Shown: positions 1-10,523, numbered from the stretch's first letter. The stretch: 64,000 nt of DNA from Microbulbifer elongatus (GCF_021165935.1 NZ_CP088953.1:2217501-2281500); one strand, 5' to 3'. Notes: generated from the letters alone by a model not told the origin. Numbers and translations: made by a program.

Positions 1-2
1 AA

Positions 3-50
3 TTCGTCGACAACCAAATGGTTGTGTTTAATAACCCGGATTCATATACT
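3..50 (+). pseudogene. Possible 5'-side remnant of the interrupted TonB receptor gene
   Basis: The frame starting at base 3 stays open up to the left repeat of the IS30 element. It encodes a beta-strand-like stretch (FVDNQMVVFNNPDSYT) that would suit an outer-membrane barrel. The receptor's 3' part resumes on the other side of the insertion at about 1112. That the two pieces were one gene is inferred from position and composition; the rest of the gene lies outside the window. Confidence 0.35.
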
Positions 51-1111
51 AACCGCGACAAATTACCTAAAACTGGAGGTGATCTGCGATACTAGGGGCA
101 TTTTACTCCCGCCAAGAAGTGAATTGCACCAATGAAGTATCAACAGATCACCAGAGAAGAAAGATACACGATTGCGGCCTACCGTGCACAAGGTCTTTCC
201 GTCACCGATATCGCCGAGTTGACTGGGCGCCACAGGAGTACCCTCTATAGGGAGTTCCAACGTAACAGCTGCCACCGAACCGATGGCGGTTATAGACCGA
301 GTGAGGCCGACAGTCGTACTCGAGGGCGACGCAGACGATCACGTCGTAATAGGCACTATTCTGAACGCCACTTTAAGCTTGTGCGAGCGTTACTTCGGAA
401 GAAGTACAGCCCAGAGCAAATAGTCGGTTACATACGCAGACATAAATTGATGAAACGCCGGTTAAGCCACGAAACTATCTACCAGTATATCTGGAGAAAT
501 AAGAAGAATGGCGGCAACTTATGGACGCATTTACGCCAAGCCTCAAAACAGCGTCGAAAGCGCTACAAAGCCTATGACAGCAGGGGGAGACTTGCGGATA
601 AGCGGCACATCACAGACCGACCTAAAAGTGTAGAGACCAGGCGTTACAAGGGCCATTGGGAAATTGACACTGTTCACGGCCGGGGCAGCAACCACTGCAT
701 TGTTACATTGCTGGAGCGTAAAACGGGGTTTGTGATGATTGGGAAGCTCAAAAATAAATCAACCTATGAGCTGAACAAGAAAACAGTACGGTTAATTAAT
801 CGTGATCCGAGAAATATTAAAACTATAACCGCTGACAATGGTACTGAATTCCACCAATATAAGAAGATTGAGGACTGCTGTGCAGTAAAATTCTATTTTG
901 CCACCCCGTACCACTCCTGGGAGCGAGGAAGCAATGAGCATGTCAACGGGTTAATCAGGCAATACCTTCCGAAGGATCACAGCATGGAAGACATTACACA
1001 GCAGCAATGTGACGCTATTGCAATGAAATTAAATAGCCGCCCCAGAAAGCGGTTCGGCTACAAAACCCCAGAAGAGGTGTACTATGGAAGATAACAGTTA
1101 TTGTCGCGGTT
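51..1111 (+). mobile_element. IS30-family insertion sequence
   Basis: A single transposase gene is bracketed by an 11-bp perfect inverted repeat: AACCGCGACAA at 51-61 and its reverse complement TTGTCGCGGTT at 1101-1111. Identity decays outside this core, so the exact outer ends and the target duplication could not be fixed. GATACTAGG also occurs as a direct repeat at 88-96 and 1119-1127, but this is too long for a typical IS30 duplication. The element sits inside a TonB-dependent receptor gene. About 1.06 kb is a normal IS30 length. Confidence 0.8.
132..1094 (+). CDS. IS30-family transposase
   Basis: This 320-residue DDE transposase moves the surrounding insertion sequence. The N-terminus has the helix-turn-helix expected of IS30 (residues 5-45, with LSVTDIAELTGRHRSTLYRE), followed by a basic linker. 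The C-terminal catalytic core shows the family signature: GHWEIDTVHG (first Asp), TADNGTEFHQ (second Asp) and the ERGSNEHVNGLIRQYLPK region with the catalytic Glu. Length is normal and the frame intact, so it is probably active. The stop lies just inside the right inverted repeat. It is unrelated in function to the neighbouring polysaccharide genes and marks a recent insertion. Confidence 0.93.
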   Translation: MKYQQITREERYTIAAYRAQGLSVTDIAELTGRHRSTLYREFQRNSCHRTDGGYRPSEADSRTRGRRRRSRRNRHYSERHFKLVRALLRKKYSPEQIVGYIRRHKLMKRRLSHETIYQYIWRNKKNGGNLWTHLRQASKQRRKRYKAYDSRGRLADKRHITDRPKSVETRRYKGHWEIDTVHGRGSNHCIVTLLERKTGFVMIGKLKNKSTYELNKKTVRLINRDPRNIKTITADNGTEFHQYKKIEDCCAVKFYFATPYHSWERGSNEHVNGLIRQYLPKDHSMEDITQQQCDAIAMKLNSRPRKRFGYKTPEEVYYGR

Positions 1112-3006
1112 CAAACTTGATACTAGGTAACGTAACAGAGGGAACCGTAACTCGCGATCCCGTTACTGGCGAGGTGTTCACGACTGTTCGCGGAATGACG
1201 GATATCAGCGGTACCAATATTGCCTGTGGAGAGTTCCCGGTTGACAACTTCATGGAGTCGCTGGGGTACGGCCGCGATAATATCACCGATGGCTGGGCGG
1301 TTGTCTCCGCTGAAAAAGCGTTTATGGCCGCCCTGGGTAATACAGACGTAGATTACCTCCCGGACAATACCGAAACACGCCTGACCGAGCTGGATAATCA
1401 AGCTGTTTACTTGAAAGGGAATTTTGCGTTCCTGGATGATCGCTTGACTGGTGACATTGGGGTTCGCTACGTAAAGACTACAGTGGAAGCTGAAGGCTAT
1501 TCCGGTGTGAACTTCCATTCTGATCCAAATAATAATGGCTTAGTATTTGACCCGTTCGCCCTTGAAGCCTTGCGTGATTCAACCAATCCTCTTTGCCCCG
1601 ATATCCTGTTTTACGGTGGAACTAACTGGAATGATGAAACTCGTTGGTCTCGGGTAGATGGTCAGGGCTATGACACCATGGGAACTGAAACTCGCGAAGA
1701 TGATGTTCCTCTTCCTGACGCAGGTGCCTGTTTTGAACCGCTCGCGGTTAAAAATAATTGGGCGGGCGAAGAAATTGCAGAATGGTGGCTGTGGCGCCAT
1801 TCCGATACGTCCACCGAGTCTTTTAATATCTATGGTGAGCGCCAGTTCGATGAAGATGGCAATATCATTCCTGGCCCGGATTTGAGTCAGCGTTCTTTCG
1901 CGGTTGAGGATGAGCATGAATATAGTGCGGTCTTGCCAAGCTTGAACCTTAACTACGTTATTAACGATGAAATGGTTGGGCGTTTCGCCGTGTCCAAAAC
2001 CATGGCTCGTCCGCAGATTGACTCGCTTCGCCCCGGGTTCAAGGTGGTAGAGAGTATTTGGGGAGATCGTACAGGTAGCGTGATTACGTTGTATAACACC
2101 AAGTTGGATCCGCTGGAGTCAAATAACCTCGATCTTTCCTTCGAATGGTATTTCTCGGAAAACGCCTTGTTCGCCGCTGGTTTGTTCTACAAGGACATGA
2201 CCAATTTCGAAGAGTCACAAACTATCGTCACCTATATGGACGATCTGCGGGACCTCGGGCTTAATGAAGGCGATGAGCCCTATGAAGCTGCGGACCTGAT
2301 CAAGCAAGCCGATGATCTTGAGAACTGCATGCCTAAGCGTATGCAGGGCAATGTGATGTTGAACGAAGACTGGGCCTTCTCTGGTGATCCCGAGCAAATG
2401 TGTGCCCAGTTCCGCACCACGCAAATCAAGAATGGTAAAGGTGCGGAAATCAAGGGTCTCGAGCTTCAGTACACTCAGACCTACGATATGCTCCCGGGTG
2501 TATTTTCTGGCCTTGGTACCATGTTCAACTATACGTTCCAGGATAGCGCTTATGAACAGGAAGTGTCCTCACTGGATCCGAACATCGTTCTCCCGGAGCT
2601 ACCCGTAGCGTACACACCGGAGCACAGCTACAACGCGACCGTATTCTGGGAGCAGAATGGTCACCAGTTACGTCTTGCCTACCAAGGTACCTCTGATCAA
2701 TTGGCGCAGCGCAGTTGGAACAACGGTGCGCTCTGGCAGGAAGGTCGTCAAACTCTTGACCTATCTGCGAGCTATGCGCTCAACGACAATGTGACGCTAT
2801 CCTTCCAGGCTACTAACCTGACTGATGAAGGTGTTCGAACCTACTACACCAGTCGTTTTATGGACCTGGGTGAGGTAGATGCGGATGGAAACACCGTGCT
2901 GTTTGACGAAGGAAATCCATTGGATGGAGATGCGACCAAGTCACGTACTGTAGTGGACTATCGCACCGGTCGTACCTTCCGCGTCGGTGTCCAGGCGCGC
3001 TTCTAA
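1112..3006 (+). pseudogene. TonB-dependent receptor, C-terminal part, cut by IS30
   Basis: About 630 residues of a TonB-dependent outer-membrane receptor remain, covering much of the barrel and ending in the typical aromatic C-terminus (GRTFRVGVQARF). The signal peptide, TonB box and plug are missing because the IS30 element lies immediately upstream. An apparent ATG at 1084 is inside the IS. Blocks such as RFAVSKTMARPQIDSLRP and SFEWYFSENALFAAGLFYKDM match the intact receptor at 37948-41613 (RFAASKTMTRPRFDSLNP, SLEWYFGEGNNLSATVFHKDM), so the two are paralogues of the Caulobacter-type oligosaccharide receptor group. It is not expected to work as a transporter. A hairpin terminator follows it. 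Confidence 0.85.
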
Positions 3007-3035
3007 GCCCTCTCTTCAATAGTTTGTCATTGCTT

Positions 3036-3067
3036 GCCGCGTCTGGAAACAGGTGCGGCTTTTTTTC
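3036..3067 (+). terminator. Rho-independent terminator after the TonB receptor fragment
   Basis: GCCGC at 3036-3040 pairs with GCGGC at 3055-3059, with extra pairing inside, and is followed by a run of seven T. It overlaps the leader of the next gene, so it separates the broken receptor from the dehydrogenase operon. Confidence 0.7.
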
Positions 3068-3087
3068 ACCCATTTTCTGGTGATTCT

Positions 3088-3618
3088 ATGAATAGAAGAC
3101 GCTTTCTGATCAATATATCGGCTGCACTTGGGTATGGTGCGCTCGTCAATGATGCTGCAGCTTTGGATGCTGCGCTCGCCTTTTCCGGGAAACCTTCCGG
3201 CTTTCTAGGTCCAGATGAACTGGAGTTCGTTTCTCAGGTCTCGGATATTATTATTCCTAAGTCAGATACACCCTCGGCCAGTCAGGCAGGAGTTCCGGCA
3301 TATATTGATTTTTACCTGAGCGAATTTCTGGAATCCAAAGCAAGAAATTCATTTGTTGAAGGCTTGAGGGAATTGTGCAATGAATCCATTCAAGAATTTC
3401 TGAGATTATCCGAAGAACACAAAACGGAGTTGATTCAGTCTCTGGATGACCGGCTGGGCTCCTCTGATGAGAGCACTGTCTACAAACAGCTCAAAGAGCT
3501 TATCGTAATCGGCTACTACACCTCCCAAGTCGGCGCTACTCAAGCGCTACGTTACGACCCGGTTCCGGGCCCCTATAAAGAGATCAAGCTGGCAGAAGTC
3601 GGGCGCGCCTGGTTGTAG
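3088..3618 (+). CDS. Tat-signal small subunit of a sugar dehydrogenase (gluconate 2-dehydrogenase subunit 3 family)
   Basis: A 176-residue protein with an N-terminal twin-arginine leader (MNRRRFLINISAALGYGALV) and a small helical domain (LGPDELEFVSQVSDIIIPKSDTPSASQAGVPAYID) typical of the gluconate 2-dehydrogenase subunit 3 family. In known complexes this small subunit carries the Tat signal and escorts the FAD-binding GMC subunit to the periplasm. The next gene, 28 bp downstream, is exactly such a GMC subunit without its own signal. The start at 3088 is chosen because the twin-arginine leader begins there; an upstream in-frame ATG at 3034 falls in the terminator. No cytochrome c subunit follows, so the electron acceptor is unknown. 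Confidence 0.85.
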   Translation: MNRRRFLINISAALGYGALVNDAAALDAALAFSGKPSGFLGPDELEFVSQVSDIIIPKSDTPSASQAGVPAYIDFYLSEFLESKARNSFVEGLRELCNESIQEFLRLSEEHKTELIQSLDDRLGSSDESTVYKQLKELIVIGYYTSQVGATQALRYDPVPGPYKEIKLAEVGRAWL

Positions 3619-3646
3619 CGCGAAATAGGTCTGAAGGAAAACAGTA

Positions 3647-5335
3647 ATGAGCAATACTGAATACGACGTAATCGTCGTTGGCTCCGGTATGAGCGGCGCT
3701 TATGCGGCGAAAGAGTTCTGTGAAAAGGGCTATAAAACTCTGGTGCTAGAGCGGGGTGAGATGGTCAAACACCGGCAGTATAAGACCGAGGGCAAGGCCC
3801 CGTGGCAAATGCCTTTCCGCGGTGATGTACCGGAGGAGTTCAAGGCAGAGCAGCATATCCAGAAGGAGGTGTATATCTACAATGATTACACCCGCCACCA
3901 CCTGATCAATGACAAAGATCACCCTTACGAACAGAAAAGACCGTTTATCTGGTACCGCAGCGCCACGGTGGGTGGCAAGTCGCTGATCTGGGGGCGCCAG
4001 AGTTACCGCTGGAGCAAACTGGATTTTGAATCCAACAAACTCGATGGGAACGGTATCGACTGGCCGGTGCGCTATGAGGATATCGAGCCCTGGTATGACC
4101 GGGTGGAGCCTTTTGTGGGGATATCCGGTAGCTATGAAGGTCTCGAAGTTTTGCCGGACGGCAAGTTTCTGCCTGCATTGCCGCTCAATGTGGTGGAGCG
4201 GGATATGAAAAAGAAAATTGAGAAAACTTTCCCGGACCGTCACTTTATCCCCGCGCGGGTCGCGCATCTCACGCAACCCCAGAAGCAGCACCTGGAGCTG
4301 GGTCGGGTGCAATGTCAGGCCCGCAGTGAGTGTCCTCGCGGCTGTTCCTTCGGGGCCTACTATTCTTCCAATTCCGCAGCGCTGCCGGCCGCCGAGCGCA
4401 CCGGCAATATGACGCTAGTGGCCAATGCTCAGGTTCAGGAGGTGCTGTACGATCACGCCAGCGGCCGCGCCACCGGCGTGGCCTATGTGGATATGCGCAG
4501 CGGAGAGCGCAAGCAGGTGTCTGCGCGTACCGTATTTATGTGTGCCTCTACGCTGGCCTCGGTACAGATTCTGCTGAATTCAAAATCCGAGACCTTTCCC
4601 GAAGGGATTGGCAACCGGTTTGATGTGCTCGGCCGTTATGTGATGGACCACTGTGGCGGGGGCGGGGCTTCGGGCATGGTGCCCGGGTATCTGGAAGACT
4701 ATTACAAGGGGCGCCGCCCGGGCGGGGTCTATATTCCCCGATTCCGAAATATCAATAGTAAGCACGGAAAGTTCGAACGCGGTTATGGTTTCCAGTGCGG
4801 TGCCAGCCGTGCAGGGTGGCACTGGGCCAAGACGGGCAAGGGCATTGGTAAGGCCTTCAAGGAAAAAGTGAGCCAGCCGGGAAATTGGTACTTCACCATG
4901 TGGGGTTTTGGCGAGAGCCTGCCGAGGTATGAAAACCGAATCTATCTCCATCCGTCCAAAAAAGACAAGTGGGGTATGCCATTGCTGGTGACCGATGTGG
5001 CCTATGGAGAAAACGAAAGCGCCATGGTGCGGGATATGAGCGATACCGCGGTCGAAATGCTGGAAGCTGCGGGGCTCCAAAATATCCGCCGCTTTGAGGG
5101 CGAGGCGCCGCCGGGCGGCGCAATTCATGAAATGGGCGGCGCCTGTATGGGGCATTCGGTGGAAACCTCTTACTTGAACAAGTGGAACCAATGTCACGAT
5201 GTGAAAAATCTATTTGTCACCGATGGCGCAGCCTTCTCGTCTGTATCCTGCGTGAATCCTTCGATTACGTTTATGGCGTTTACCGCGCGGGCGGTGGATT
5301 ATGCGGATCAGCAGATGCAACAGGGGTTAATCTGA
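3647..5335 (+). CDS. GMC-family FAD-dependent sugar dehydrogenase, large subunit
   Basis: A 562-residue GMC oxidoreductase. The N-terminal dinucleotide fold is clear (VVGSGMSGAYAAKEFCEKGY followed by an acidic-ended strand LVLERG), and the C-terminus carries the GMC catalytic pair, a His in GGAIHEMGGACMG and an Asn in CVNPSITFMAFTARA. Relatives paired with a subunit-3 protein oxidise sugars or glycosides, often at C3 (lactose or glucoside 3-dehydrogenases). No signal peptide is visible; export probably relies on the Tat leader of the preceding small subunit. It overlaps no gene, and the ThuA-like gene starts 18 bp downstream. Substrate is inferred to be a galactan-derived oligosaccharide from context only. 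Confidence 0.88.
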   Translation: MSNTEYDVIVVGSGMSGAYAAKEFCEKGYKTLVLERGEMVKHRQYKTEGKAPWQMPFRGDVPEEFKAEQHIQKEVYIYNDYTRHHLINDKDHPYEQKRPFIWYRSATVGGKSLIWGRQSYRWSKLDFESNKLDGNGIDWPVRYEDIEPWYDRVEPFVGISGSYEGLEVLPDGKFLPALPLNVVERDMKKKIEKTFPDRHFIPARVAHLTQPQKQHLELGRVQCQARSECPRGCSFGAYYSSNSAALPAAERTGNMTLVANAQVQEVLYDHASGRATGVAYVDMRSGERKQVSARTVFMCASTLASVQILLNSKSETFPEGIGNRFDVLGRYVMDHCGGGGASGMVPGYLEDYYKGRRPGGVYIPRFRNINSKHGKFERGYGFQCGASRAGWHWAKTGKGIGKAFKEKVSQPGNWYFTMWGFGESLPRYENRIYLHPSKKDKWGMPLLVTDVAYGENESAMVRDMSDTAVEMLEAAGLQNIRRFEGEAPPGGAIHEMGGACMGHSVETSYLNKWNQCHDVKNLFVTDGAAFSSVSCVNPSITFMAFTARAVDYADQQMQQGLI

Positions 5336-5353
5336 ATGGCCGGGAAGGACAAA

Positions 5354-6118
5354 ATGAAAAAATCGCCAGTAAAAAGGGTGGTGACGTTACTCGCGCTGAT
5401 GGCTGCCACACCGGTTTCGGCGGCTCAGTTCAAGGCGCTGCTGTTTACCAAAACGGCGGGCTGGCAACACGAGAGTATTCCGGCTGCAGTTTCGGCGGTA
5501 ACGGAACTATCCCGTCTACACGATTTTGAGGTGGTGCACACGGGTGATAGTGAGGCGTTTACGACGGAAAACCTGCAGCAGTTCGATGTGGTGGTTTTTC
5601 TATTAACCACCGGTGATGTTCTGAACGAACGGCAACAGGACGCCTTTCAGGCCTTTATCCGTTCCGGTAAGGGCTATGTGGGTGTGCATTCGGCAGCGGA
5701 TACGGGGTACGACTGGTCCTGGTACCGGGGCCTGGTTGGGCGTAATTTTCTGATCCATCCAGCGGTGCAGTCTGCGAAAGTGGATGTGCTGGAGGCGGGC
5801 TTTCCGGGTGCCGAGTATATGCCAGCGCGTTTCCTGTGGACCGAAGAGTATTACACCTATGGACCGGAGCACAGCGATTCCCTGAAGTATCTTTTGTCCG
5901 TGGATGAAACCACCTACAAGGCGCAGGCCGCATGGGGTGATGTGAAGTCCGACGGTATGGGTGAGTTTCATCCCGTTGCATGGTACCAGCAGTACGATGG
6001 CGGCCGCGCTTTCTACACGGGCCTCGGCCATTTGCCGGCGTCTTACGGTAATGCCATGTTTCTGTCGCACCTTTACGGTGGAATTTACTGGGCCGCGACC
6101 GGAAGAGGGATCGAATAG
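5354..6118 (+). CDS. Secreted ThuA-like protein, candidate 3-keto-glycoside hydrolase
   Basis: A ThuA-domain protein of about 254 residues with a Sec signal peptide (MKKSPVKRVVTLLALMAATPVSA). The ThuA fold is recognised by LLFTKTAGWQHESIPAAV, the VVVFLLTTGDVLN strand and the GYVGVHSAADTGYDW and FYTGLGHLPASY blocks. ThuA proteins have been linked to cleavage of 3-keto-disaccharides made by sugar 3-dehydrogenases. The gene directly follows such a dehydrogenase pair, and all three products are predicted to be periplasmic, so a joint oxidise-then-cleave pathway is plausible (inference). Start at 5354 is preferred over 5336 because GGAAGGA lies 4 bp upstream and the signal peptide begins there. 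Confidence 0.8.
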   Translation: MKKSPVKRVVTLLALMAATPVSAAQFKALLFTKTAGWQHESIPAAVSAVTELSRLHDFEVVHTGDSEAFTTENLQQFDVVVFLLTTGDVLNERQQDAFQAFIRSGKGYVGVHSAADTGYDWSWYRGLVGRNFLIHPAVQSAKVDVLEAGFPGAEYMPARFLWTEEYYTYGPEHSDSLKYLLSVDETTYKAQAAWGDVKSDGMGEFHPVAWYQQYDGGRAFYTGLGHLPASYGNAMFLSHLYGGIYWAATGRGIE

Positions 6119-6160
6119 GCTCCGATGATCTAGATCTTTAACGTTTACTGAATCATTAAA

Positions 6161-6195
6161 AAACCCCGCCCTGTTACCAGTGCGGGGTTTTTTGT
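6161..6195. terminator. Bidirectional terminator between convergent genes
   Basis: ACCCCGC near 6164-6169 pairs with GCGGGGT near 6182-6188, with an A-run on the left and a T-run on the right. It can therefore stop both the ThuA operon and the convergent GH86 gene. Confidence 0.85.
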
Positions 6196-6217
6196 TTTAC
6201 CTTGTGGTCAATGAGGC

Positions 6218-9200
6218 TTAGTTTCGCACCGGCACGGTGCTGTAGTCTTTGACAACCAGGTTGGCGACGGTCAACTCACCATTGTGTCGGAAGTCGACGC
6301 TGATGGTGTTGTTGGCCTGCAGTAGGTCAGCCGGAACGGGAATCTCCAGGGTGTTGAAGTACCGTTCTGCCGCGTTCTGCTTGCGTCCACGCCAGTCCAG
6401 TGGCGTCTCAACGGTCTGGCCATTGATGGTCAGGCTGTCGATCTGCAGCAGGCTGTCGGGGCTGTCGTCTTCACCCGGGTAGAGAGCCACGGTAAGGCGC
6501 AGTTGCGCTTCCGCATAGCCGGCCGGAACCGCCACGTTGTTCACCTGCAGTGTTTTCGCACCACCGTTAACTGAGATACGGTGGGGTACACTGCCGCCGC
6601 TTACGCTGTTACCGAAGTACTTCTTCTCGTTCATGGTCTGGTTAACGGCGATGTTGTTACCCAGGCTGTAGCGCAGCACAACAGTAGCATTTGCCGCGAG
6701 CGTGAGGTTACTCGGCATTTGCTTCATATGCTGGCGGTCCAGCAGGGTATCGAAGCTGTTGTCGAAATGCATATTGCGCATTTCCACATTCTGCAGCTGG
6801 GCGCCGCCCAGGCCAGCGATGTCCAGGTTCACGGTGGTGTCTACGGTTTCCAGGTTGTTCATGATCACGAACAGCTCGTCGCCATCCACATAAGACTGGA
6901 CCTGTACATCCGCATCACTGGAAATGCTGTCGACCCGAGTACCATCTACATCCGCCCACAGCTCGTAGAACTTGATGTAGTCAGACCACTGCCAGTTGCC
7001 CTGGTTGAGTACAGGCTCGATCAGCAGGCTGTAGTGGTACGGGGCTGAACAGGTACGCGGTTCTTCATAACCACAGCCGCCCGGGTAGTAGCCCCACAGG
7101 GGTTTGGCCGGGGTAAATGGCATGGACTTGATGACATAGTCCGGGCGCTCCAGGATCTGCATCAACATGGCGTTGAAGGATTTGATTACCTCGGACTCGT
7201 AACGAACCTGGTGGGGAAGATAGTCCCAACCACCCTGTACCGCGCCGTATTCCGACAGCACGATGGGTGTGCGGTTGGATTGGCCGTTCTGGTGAACGTC
7301 GTACCACTCCATCATATCGAGCATGGCGTGTAGGTGACCGTTTCGGCGCAATGTCGAACGCGAGTCATCGTCCACTCCCGGCCAGTCATAGACGTGTACT
7401 GCATAGAAGTCCATGTTATGGCCAGCGGCATCCATAAAGCCCTTCCACATTACATCCCACTGGTACCAGTCTTGTGCTCGGGTATCATCCACGGTGGTCG
7501 CCATGGCCTGACGGAAGAACTCTTCCGCCGCAGCTTCTTCAGCGGGGTCGTCTGCGGTAATCCACTGGTCGTAGGCGTCATCGGCGTGACGCGAGATGCC
7601 ATCTCGACGATAGAAGTCGTGCTGGCCCCAGGTCAGGCCGCCGATCATTGGCGCTTCGTTCCCGAGCTTCGCACGGATTTCCTGTGCTACGAGGTTGTGA
7701 TATTCCCAGATCGCTTCCTGGTTGGTGACCATAAACGCGCCGGTTTTCATTTTCATATCCGGTTCGTTGATCACTTCCCAGTATTTTGGCATGGGATCGC
7801 CCACGTAACCGTTGCTGGAATTTGCGTAGTAATGCTTCAGGTATTGGCCCATCCACGCAGCAGAGGTTTCGATATTCATCGGCTGCCAGTTGTGCCAGGT
7901 CTTACCGGTGTCGTACCAGCTCAGGGTCGGGTACGTCGGGTGTGGGTTGGTGCCGGCAATCAGCTCGGTGCTCTCTGCACTGAAGCGTTTGTAGAAGGGG
8001 TTGCCTTCGTACAGTTCACGCAGCTCCTGCCCGCGCTCCACCATATAGTCCATATCCGGCCAGTTGTCCCGGTTTGGATCTTCTTTGGTGTCCTGGAATT
8101 TCCAGGTAGCGGTACCGTTGTCGCGGCCGAGGGTCACATCCAGAGTATTTACGAAGTAGTTCAGTTTGTCTGAATGACCGTTCCAATCATTTTCGTAAAT
8201 GGTGGTATGCGCAGTAATGTGGCGCTTACGTCCGAAGTCAGACACACCGCCCACGCTGTGCTTGATATTGGCGTTGACCGTTACAGTGGCACTGTGACCG
8301 TTACCCACTTGTGAGGCTGAGCAGCCAGACTCGTTGGCAAACTCGCCGGCAGGGGTGGAGGGGCAGTTGTCTGCACTGTTGGCGATACCGTCGTTATCGC
8401 TGTCGGCGAATCCGGAACAGCCGGATGGGTCGACGTTCTGACCGTACGGGGTATTCGCACATTGGTCCGTACCATTGAGCACGCCGTCGAAGTCATCGTC
8501 GTCGCCGCCCGGGCTTGCACAGCCAACGGCGTTAACGAATTCCCCGGCCGCGGTCGTCGGGCACTGATCCAGATTGTCGGTAATGCCGTCTTCATCGGTG
8601 TCCAGTTGAGAGGGCGCACAACCTACGCTGTTGGCGGTTTCTGCTGGGTCGGTGCTCGGGCATTGATCGTCCACATCCGGGGTGCCGTCGCTGTCGCCAT
8701 CAAGGGCCATGTTCACGTCGCCCACACGTTCAAAAGTGGCGTAGTCGATATTGAACTGGAAGTCCTGACTGCCTGCGCCGAAGATGCGGATGGTGAGGTC
8801 GCCGGCGAACAGGTTGATTTCGCTGGAGGCGTCGAGCAGATAGAAGCTGTCCCAGTCGCCCCCCTGGCTTTGTACATCAGTGGTGTTCTTGATGACAAGC
8901 TCACCCTCGTGGTCGGTGGCCATCAGGCCAACAGACGTACCGGAAGTGTTGCCGGTACCAACGAAGAATTTCGGACGGTAAAGACCGGATTGATCCAGGC
9001 TCAGGTTGTACTCGAGGTAGTCGCCACTGTTGAAGTAGTTCACCGCCGTGCCGCCGTTGATGGCGTAGGTATCGATATCACCACCCACAACGTGTGCGCT
9101 TTCAGCCTGCAGGGTGAAGGTGCCGGAAACCGGGCTGCCGTTACCGGGGCTGCTGCCGCCGGAGCTGGAGCCGCCAGAGCTTGAGGAGGACGAGCTCGAA

Positions 9201-10315
9201 GAGCTGGAGGAAGACGAGCTTGAGCTGCTACCACCAGAGGAGCTGGAGCTGCTGGAAGAGCTTGAGCTGGAAGACGAGGAAGAGCTCGAGGAAGAACTGG
9301 ACGAGCTGGAAGATGAGCCGCTGCTGGAGCCGGAGCCTGCACTGTCGTAACTCAGTTCAAAGCGATCCAGGTTCCACTGCCAGTCGTTGCTGCCACCGCC
9401 ATACACGCGGATTTGCTGGGTGCCTGCGGGCAGGTACACGCTGCCACCGGCCAGTGCCTGGAAGTTATCCCAACCGGCGTTTGGAACACTGGTTTGCGCC
9501 AGGGTCTGCCAGTTGCCGCCATTGTTGTGCTGGAAGTCAATGCGACCGCCGTTAATCGCGGTGCCGGCGAAATAGGTCAGGTCGTAGTTGCCGGCCTGGG
9601 GAACGGAAATGGTGTATTCCGCGTAGTCGCCTTTGTTGACGTAGTTAATCGCCGTCGCGCCGTTTACGGAGTAAACGCTGATTTTTTGCGGTTGGCCATC
9701 GGCGTAAGTACCACCGACCTGGGAGAAGCTCTCTGCTTCGACGGTGAAGTCGAGGCTACCACCGCCACTGCTGCTGGAGCTGCCGCCGCTGCTGCTGGAA
9801 CCGCCACCGGTGTTGACCTGGGTGAGTTCCAGTGCGTCCAGGTTCCACTGCCAGTTGTTACTGCCAGAGCCGACCACGCGCAGATTGACCGTGCCCGCCG
9901 GCAGGGAAATGTTGCCGGCATCGAGTGGCTGGAAGTTATCCCAGTGGCCCGCCGGTACGGCTTTTTTAACCAGCGAGGTCCAGCTGGAACCACTGCCGAT
10001 CTGGAAGTCGATTTCCGCACCGGAGGCCACGCTGGTACCAATCAGGTACTGGAGGTTGTACGTACCCGCTTCGGCGACTTGCAGGGAGTACTCGGCGTAG
10101 TCGCCTTTGTTGACGTAGTTGATGGCGGTTACGCCGTTGACAGTGTAAACACTGATTTTTTGCGGCTGTCCATCGGCGTAGGTGCCGCCTACGCTGCTGA
10201 AGGCTTCCGCTTCGATGCGGTAATCCGCCGCAGTCGCTGCCGTACTGAAGGCGATACCAGCGGCCAGCACGGATTGTGCCAGCGCCAGTGGGCGCCTGGG
10301 GTAGGGGAGTTTCAT
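6218..10315 (-). CDS. Secreted multimodular GH86 beta-agarase/porphyranase with three CBM6 modules and TSP3 repeats
   Basis: A 1365-residue exported enzyme. After a signal peptide (ending TAATAA) come CBM6-like modules at about 32-170, 190-330 and 400-535, joined by polyserine linkers. Four calcium-binding thrombospondin type 3 repeats follow (about 537-668), then a GH86 catalytic domain from about 675 to the end. The acid/base is Glu851 in WEVINEP and the likely nucleophile Glu1022 in [11 protein letters not shown]. Architecture resembles Saccharophagus Aga86E. It should cut agarose or porphyran outside the cell while CBM6 modules hold it on the substrate. Start at 10315 is chosen for a GGAG six bases upstream; a longer start at 10345 lacks this. 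A TTGTTAACAA-like palindrome lies about 210 bp upstream. Confidence 0.9.
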   Translation of the reverse strand: MKLPYPRRPLALAQSVLAAGIAFSTAATAADYRIEAEAFSSVGGTYADGQPQKISVYTVNGVTAINYVNKGDYAEYSLQVAEAGTYNLQYLIGTSVASGAEIDFQIGSGSSWTSLVKKAVPAGHWDNFQPLDAGNISLPAGTVNLRVVGSGSNNWQWNLDALELTQVNTGGGSSSSGGSSSSSGGGSLDFTVEAESFSQVGGTYADGQPQKISVYSVNGATAINYVNKGDYAEYTISVPQAGNYDLTYFAGTAINGGRIDFQHNNGGNWQTLAQTSVPNAGWDNFQALAGGSVYLPAGTQQIRVYGGGSNDWQWNLDRFELSYDSAGSGSSSGSSSSSSSSSSSSSSSSSSSSSSSSSSSGGSSSSSSSSSSSSSSSSSSGGSSSGGSSPGNGSPVSGTFTLQAESAHVVGGDIDTYAINGGTAVNYFNSGDYLEYNLSLDQSGLYRPKFFVGTGNTSGTSVGLMATDHEGELVIKNTTDVQSQGGDWDSFYLLDASSEINLFAGDLTIRIFGAGSQDFQFNIDYATFERVGDVNMALDGDSDGTPDVDDQCPSTDPAETANSVGCAPSQLDTDEDGITDNLDQCPTTAAGEFVNAVGCASPGGDDDDFDGVLNGTDQCANTPYGQNVDPSGCSGFADSDNDGIANSADNCPSTPAGEFANESGCSASQVGNGHSATVTVNANIKHSVGGVSDFGRKRHITAHTTIYENDWNGHSDKLNYFVNTLDVTLGRDNGTATWKFQDTKEDPNRDNWPDMDYMVERGQELRELYEGNPFYKRFSAESTELIAGTNPHPTYPTLSWYDTGKTWHNWQPMNIETSAAWMGQYLKHYYANSSNGYVGDPMPKYWEVINEPDMKMKTGAFMVTNQEAIWEYHNLVAQEIRAKLGNEAPMIGGLTWGQHDFYRRDGISRHADDAYDQWITADDPAEEAAAEEFFRQAMATTVDDTRAQDWYQWDVMWKGFMDAAGHNMDFYAVHVYDWPGVDDDSRSTLRRNGHLHAMLDMMEWYDVHQNGQSNRTPIVLSEYGAVQGGWDYLPHQVRYESEVIKSFNAMLMQILERPDYVIKSMPFTPAKPLWGYYPGGCGYEEPRTCSAPYHYSLLIEPVLNQGNWQWSDYIKFYELWADVDGTRVDSISSDADVQVQSYVDGDELFVIMNNLETVDTTVNLDIAGLGGAQLQNVEMRNMHFDNSFDTLLDRQHMKQMPSNLTLAANATVVLRYSLGNNIAVNQTMNEKKYFGNSVSGGSVPHRISVNGGAKTLQVNNVAVPAGYAEAQLRLTVALYPGEDDSPDSLLQIDSLTINGQTVETPLDWRGRKQNAAERYFNTLEIPVPADLLQANNTISVDFRHNGELTVANLVVKDYSTVPVRN
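9126..9342 (-). repeat. Long polyserine-coding linker repeat
   Basis: A stretch of about 70 codons made almost entirely of Ser with a few Gly, between the second and third CBM6 modules of the GH86 enzyme. Shorter Ser/Gly linkers occur at about 9757-9810 in the same gene and about 31058-31130 in the kappa-carrageenase-like gene. Such linkers are typical of Cellvibrionales polysaccharidases. The low-complexity DNA is prone to length change. Confidence 0.85.
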
Positions 10316-10523
10316 CGCTTGCTCCGAGATTGAGACACGGTACATCGGGTGTCGTTATTATTTTTGAACCGCTCGGGCGTTCCGCCGGTACCTCGGAATG
10401 GCGGAGCGCACAGTAAGTGGCTCCAGATCGACGGCAGTTGCCGCAAAAACCGTATGTTGTGAAAGGTTTGGAAGTGCGGCGCTGTTAGCGTTATATCTGC
10501 TGTCACAAGAATTAAACAATAAA

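Noticed and set aside
1084..1111. ATG at 1084 as start of the TonB receptor fragment
   Set aside because: This codon is within the IS30 end; the receptor homology begins only after the right inverted repeat, so the apparent start is created by the insertion.
88..1127. GATACTAGG direct repeats at 88-96 and 1119-1127 as the IS target duplication
   Set aside because: IS30 elements usually duplicate 2-3 bp, and the left copy lies inside the inverted-repeat boundary. Probably coincidence.
8310..8705. Regular repeats that could suggest a CRISPR or satellite array
   Set aside because: They encode thrombospondin type 3 calcium-binding repeats with the DxDxDG pattern; spacing and divergence match protein repeats, not CRISPR.
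9114..9350. Glu/Leu-rich plus-strand frame in the GH86 gene
   Set aside because: It is the complement of the polyserine linker repeats, hence low complexity and not a gene.
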